NCBI GenBank assembly: GCA_029941485.1
Contig: JAPYOZ010000050.1
Location: 1 to 5,915, forward strand
DNA: 5,915 nucleotides
Direction: 5' to 3'
Origin: Gammaproteobacteria bacterium
GTDB taxonomy: Bacteria; Pseudomonadota; Gammaproteobacteria; PS1; Pseudothioglobaceae
A program made the position numbers and the translations under genes. The notes beneath the pieces are model-generated. The model did no database searches. It saw only the letters and a program-made list of their open reading frames with translations, and was not told where the DNA came from. Shown piece after piece: positions 5,802 to 5,915 of the stretch (positions are counted from its first letter, which is position 1; the number at the start of each line of letters is the position of its first letter).

Positions 5802-5915
5802 TATTCAAATTGCAGCCTAAGTTGTTCAGCAATTAATGATGTAATATTTAATTCTTTATTAACGTAGGCTACTTCTTGATAGAGGATTAAGTCAAACTTT
5901 TTTTCTACGGCTATC
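5801..5915 (-). CDS. skp: Periplasmic chaperone Skp/OmpH, C-terminal end (partial)
   Basis: Only the last 37 codons and the TAA stop lie in the window; the gene enters from beyond base 5915. Translation gives IAVEKKFDLILYQEVAYVNKEL and ends in LRLQFE. The pattern of basic residues, then FDLIL.....AYVN, then a short final helix matches the C-terminus of the OmpH/Skp family (E. coli: IDLVVDANAVAYNSSDVKDIT). Skp is a secreted trimer that holds unfolded outer-membrane proteins for insertion by the Bam complex. Its position directly before lpxD is the conserved arrangement and is the main support for the call, since the fragment is short. bamA would be expected further upstream. Confidence 0.85.
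   Translation of the reverse strand, partial: IAVEKKFDLILYQEVAYVNKELNITSLIAEQLRLQFE

Overview
This window carries eight protein-coding genes, all on the minus strand. Read in the direction of transcription they are skp/ompH (3' end only), lpxD, fabZ, lpxA, murJ, yggX, gmk, rpoH and groES (5' end only), that is seven complete genes flanked by two partial ones. The DNA is AT-rich and tightly packed. The proteins are clearly gammaproteobacterial: RpoH has the QRKLFF box, LpxA and LpxD resemble Pseudomonas/E. coli enzymes, and a YggX-type Fe-trafficking protein is present. AT-richness, short spacers and the unusual joining of normally unlinked housekeeping genes suggest a small, streamlined gammaproteobacterium, for example of the marine sulfur-oxidiser (SUP05/Thioglobus) or clam/mussel-symbiont type. 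That placement is inference, not proof.

Region 5915 to 3533 is the conserved outer-membrane block skp-lpxD-fabZ-lpxA. It supplies a periplasmic chaperone for outer-membrane proteins, two lipid A acyltransferases and the dehydratase that shares their hydroxyacyl-ACP substrates. In most relatives lpxB follows lpxA; here murJ, the lipid II flippase of peptidoglycan synthesis, follows after 18 bases.

Region 3514 to 1117 holds murJ, yggX and gmk. They are translationally linked: murJ/yggX overlap by four bases (ATGA) and yggX/gmk by one (TAATG). A near-consensus sigma-70 promoter (TTGATA, 16 bases, TATAAT) begins in the last two codons of gmk and fires towards rpoH.

Region 1116 to 1 holds rpoH, the heat-shock sigma factor, followed after 88 bases by groES, a classic target of that sigma factor. 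The spacer has no convincing sigma-32 promoter and no strong terminator, so read-through from rpoH into groES is possible.

No mobile element, CRISPR array, tRNA, rRNA or unknown gene was found, and no stretch longer than 88 bases lacks a gene. The points worth a second look are gene order, the rpoH leader/promoter and residue changes in LpxA; I do not see a new biological system here.
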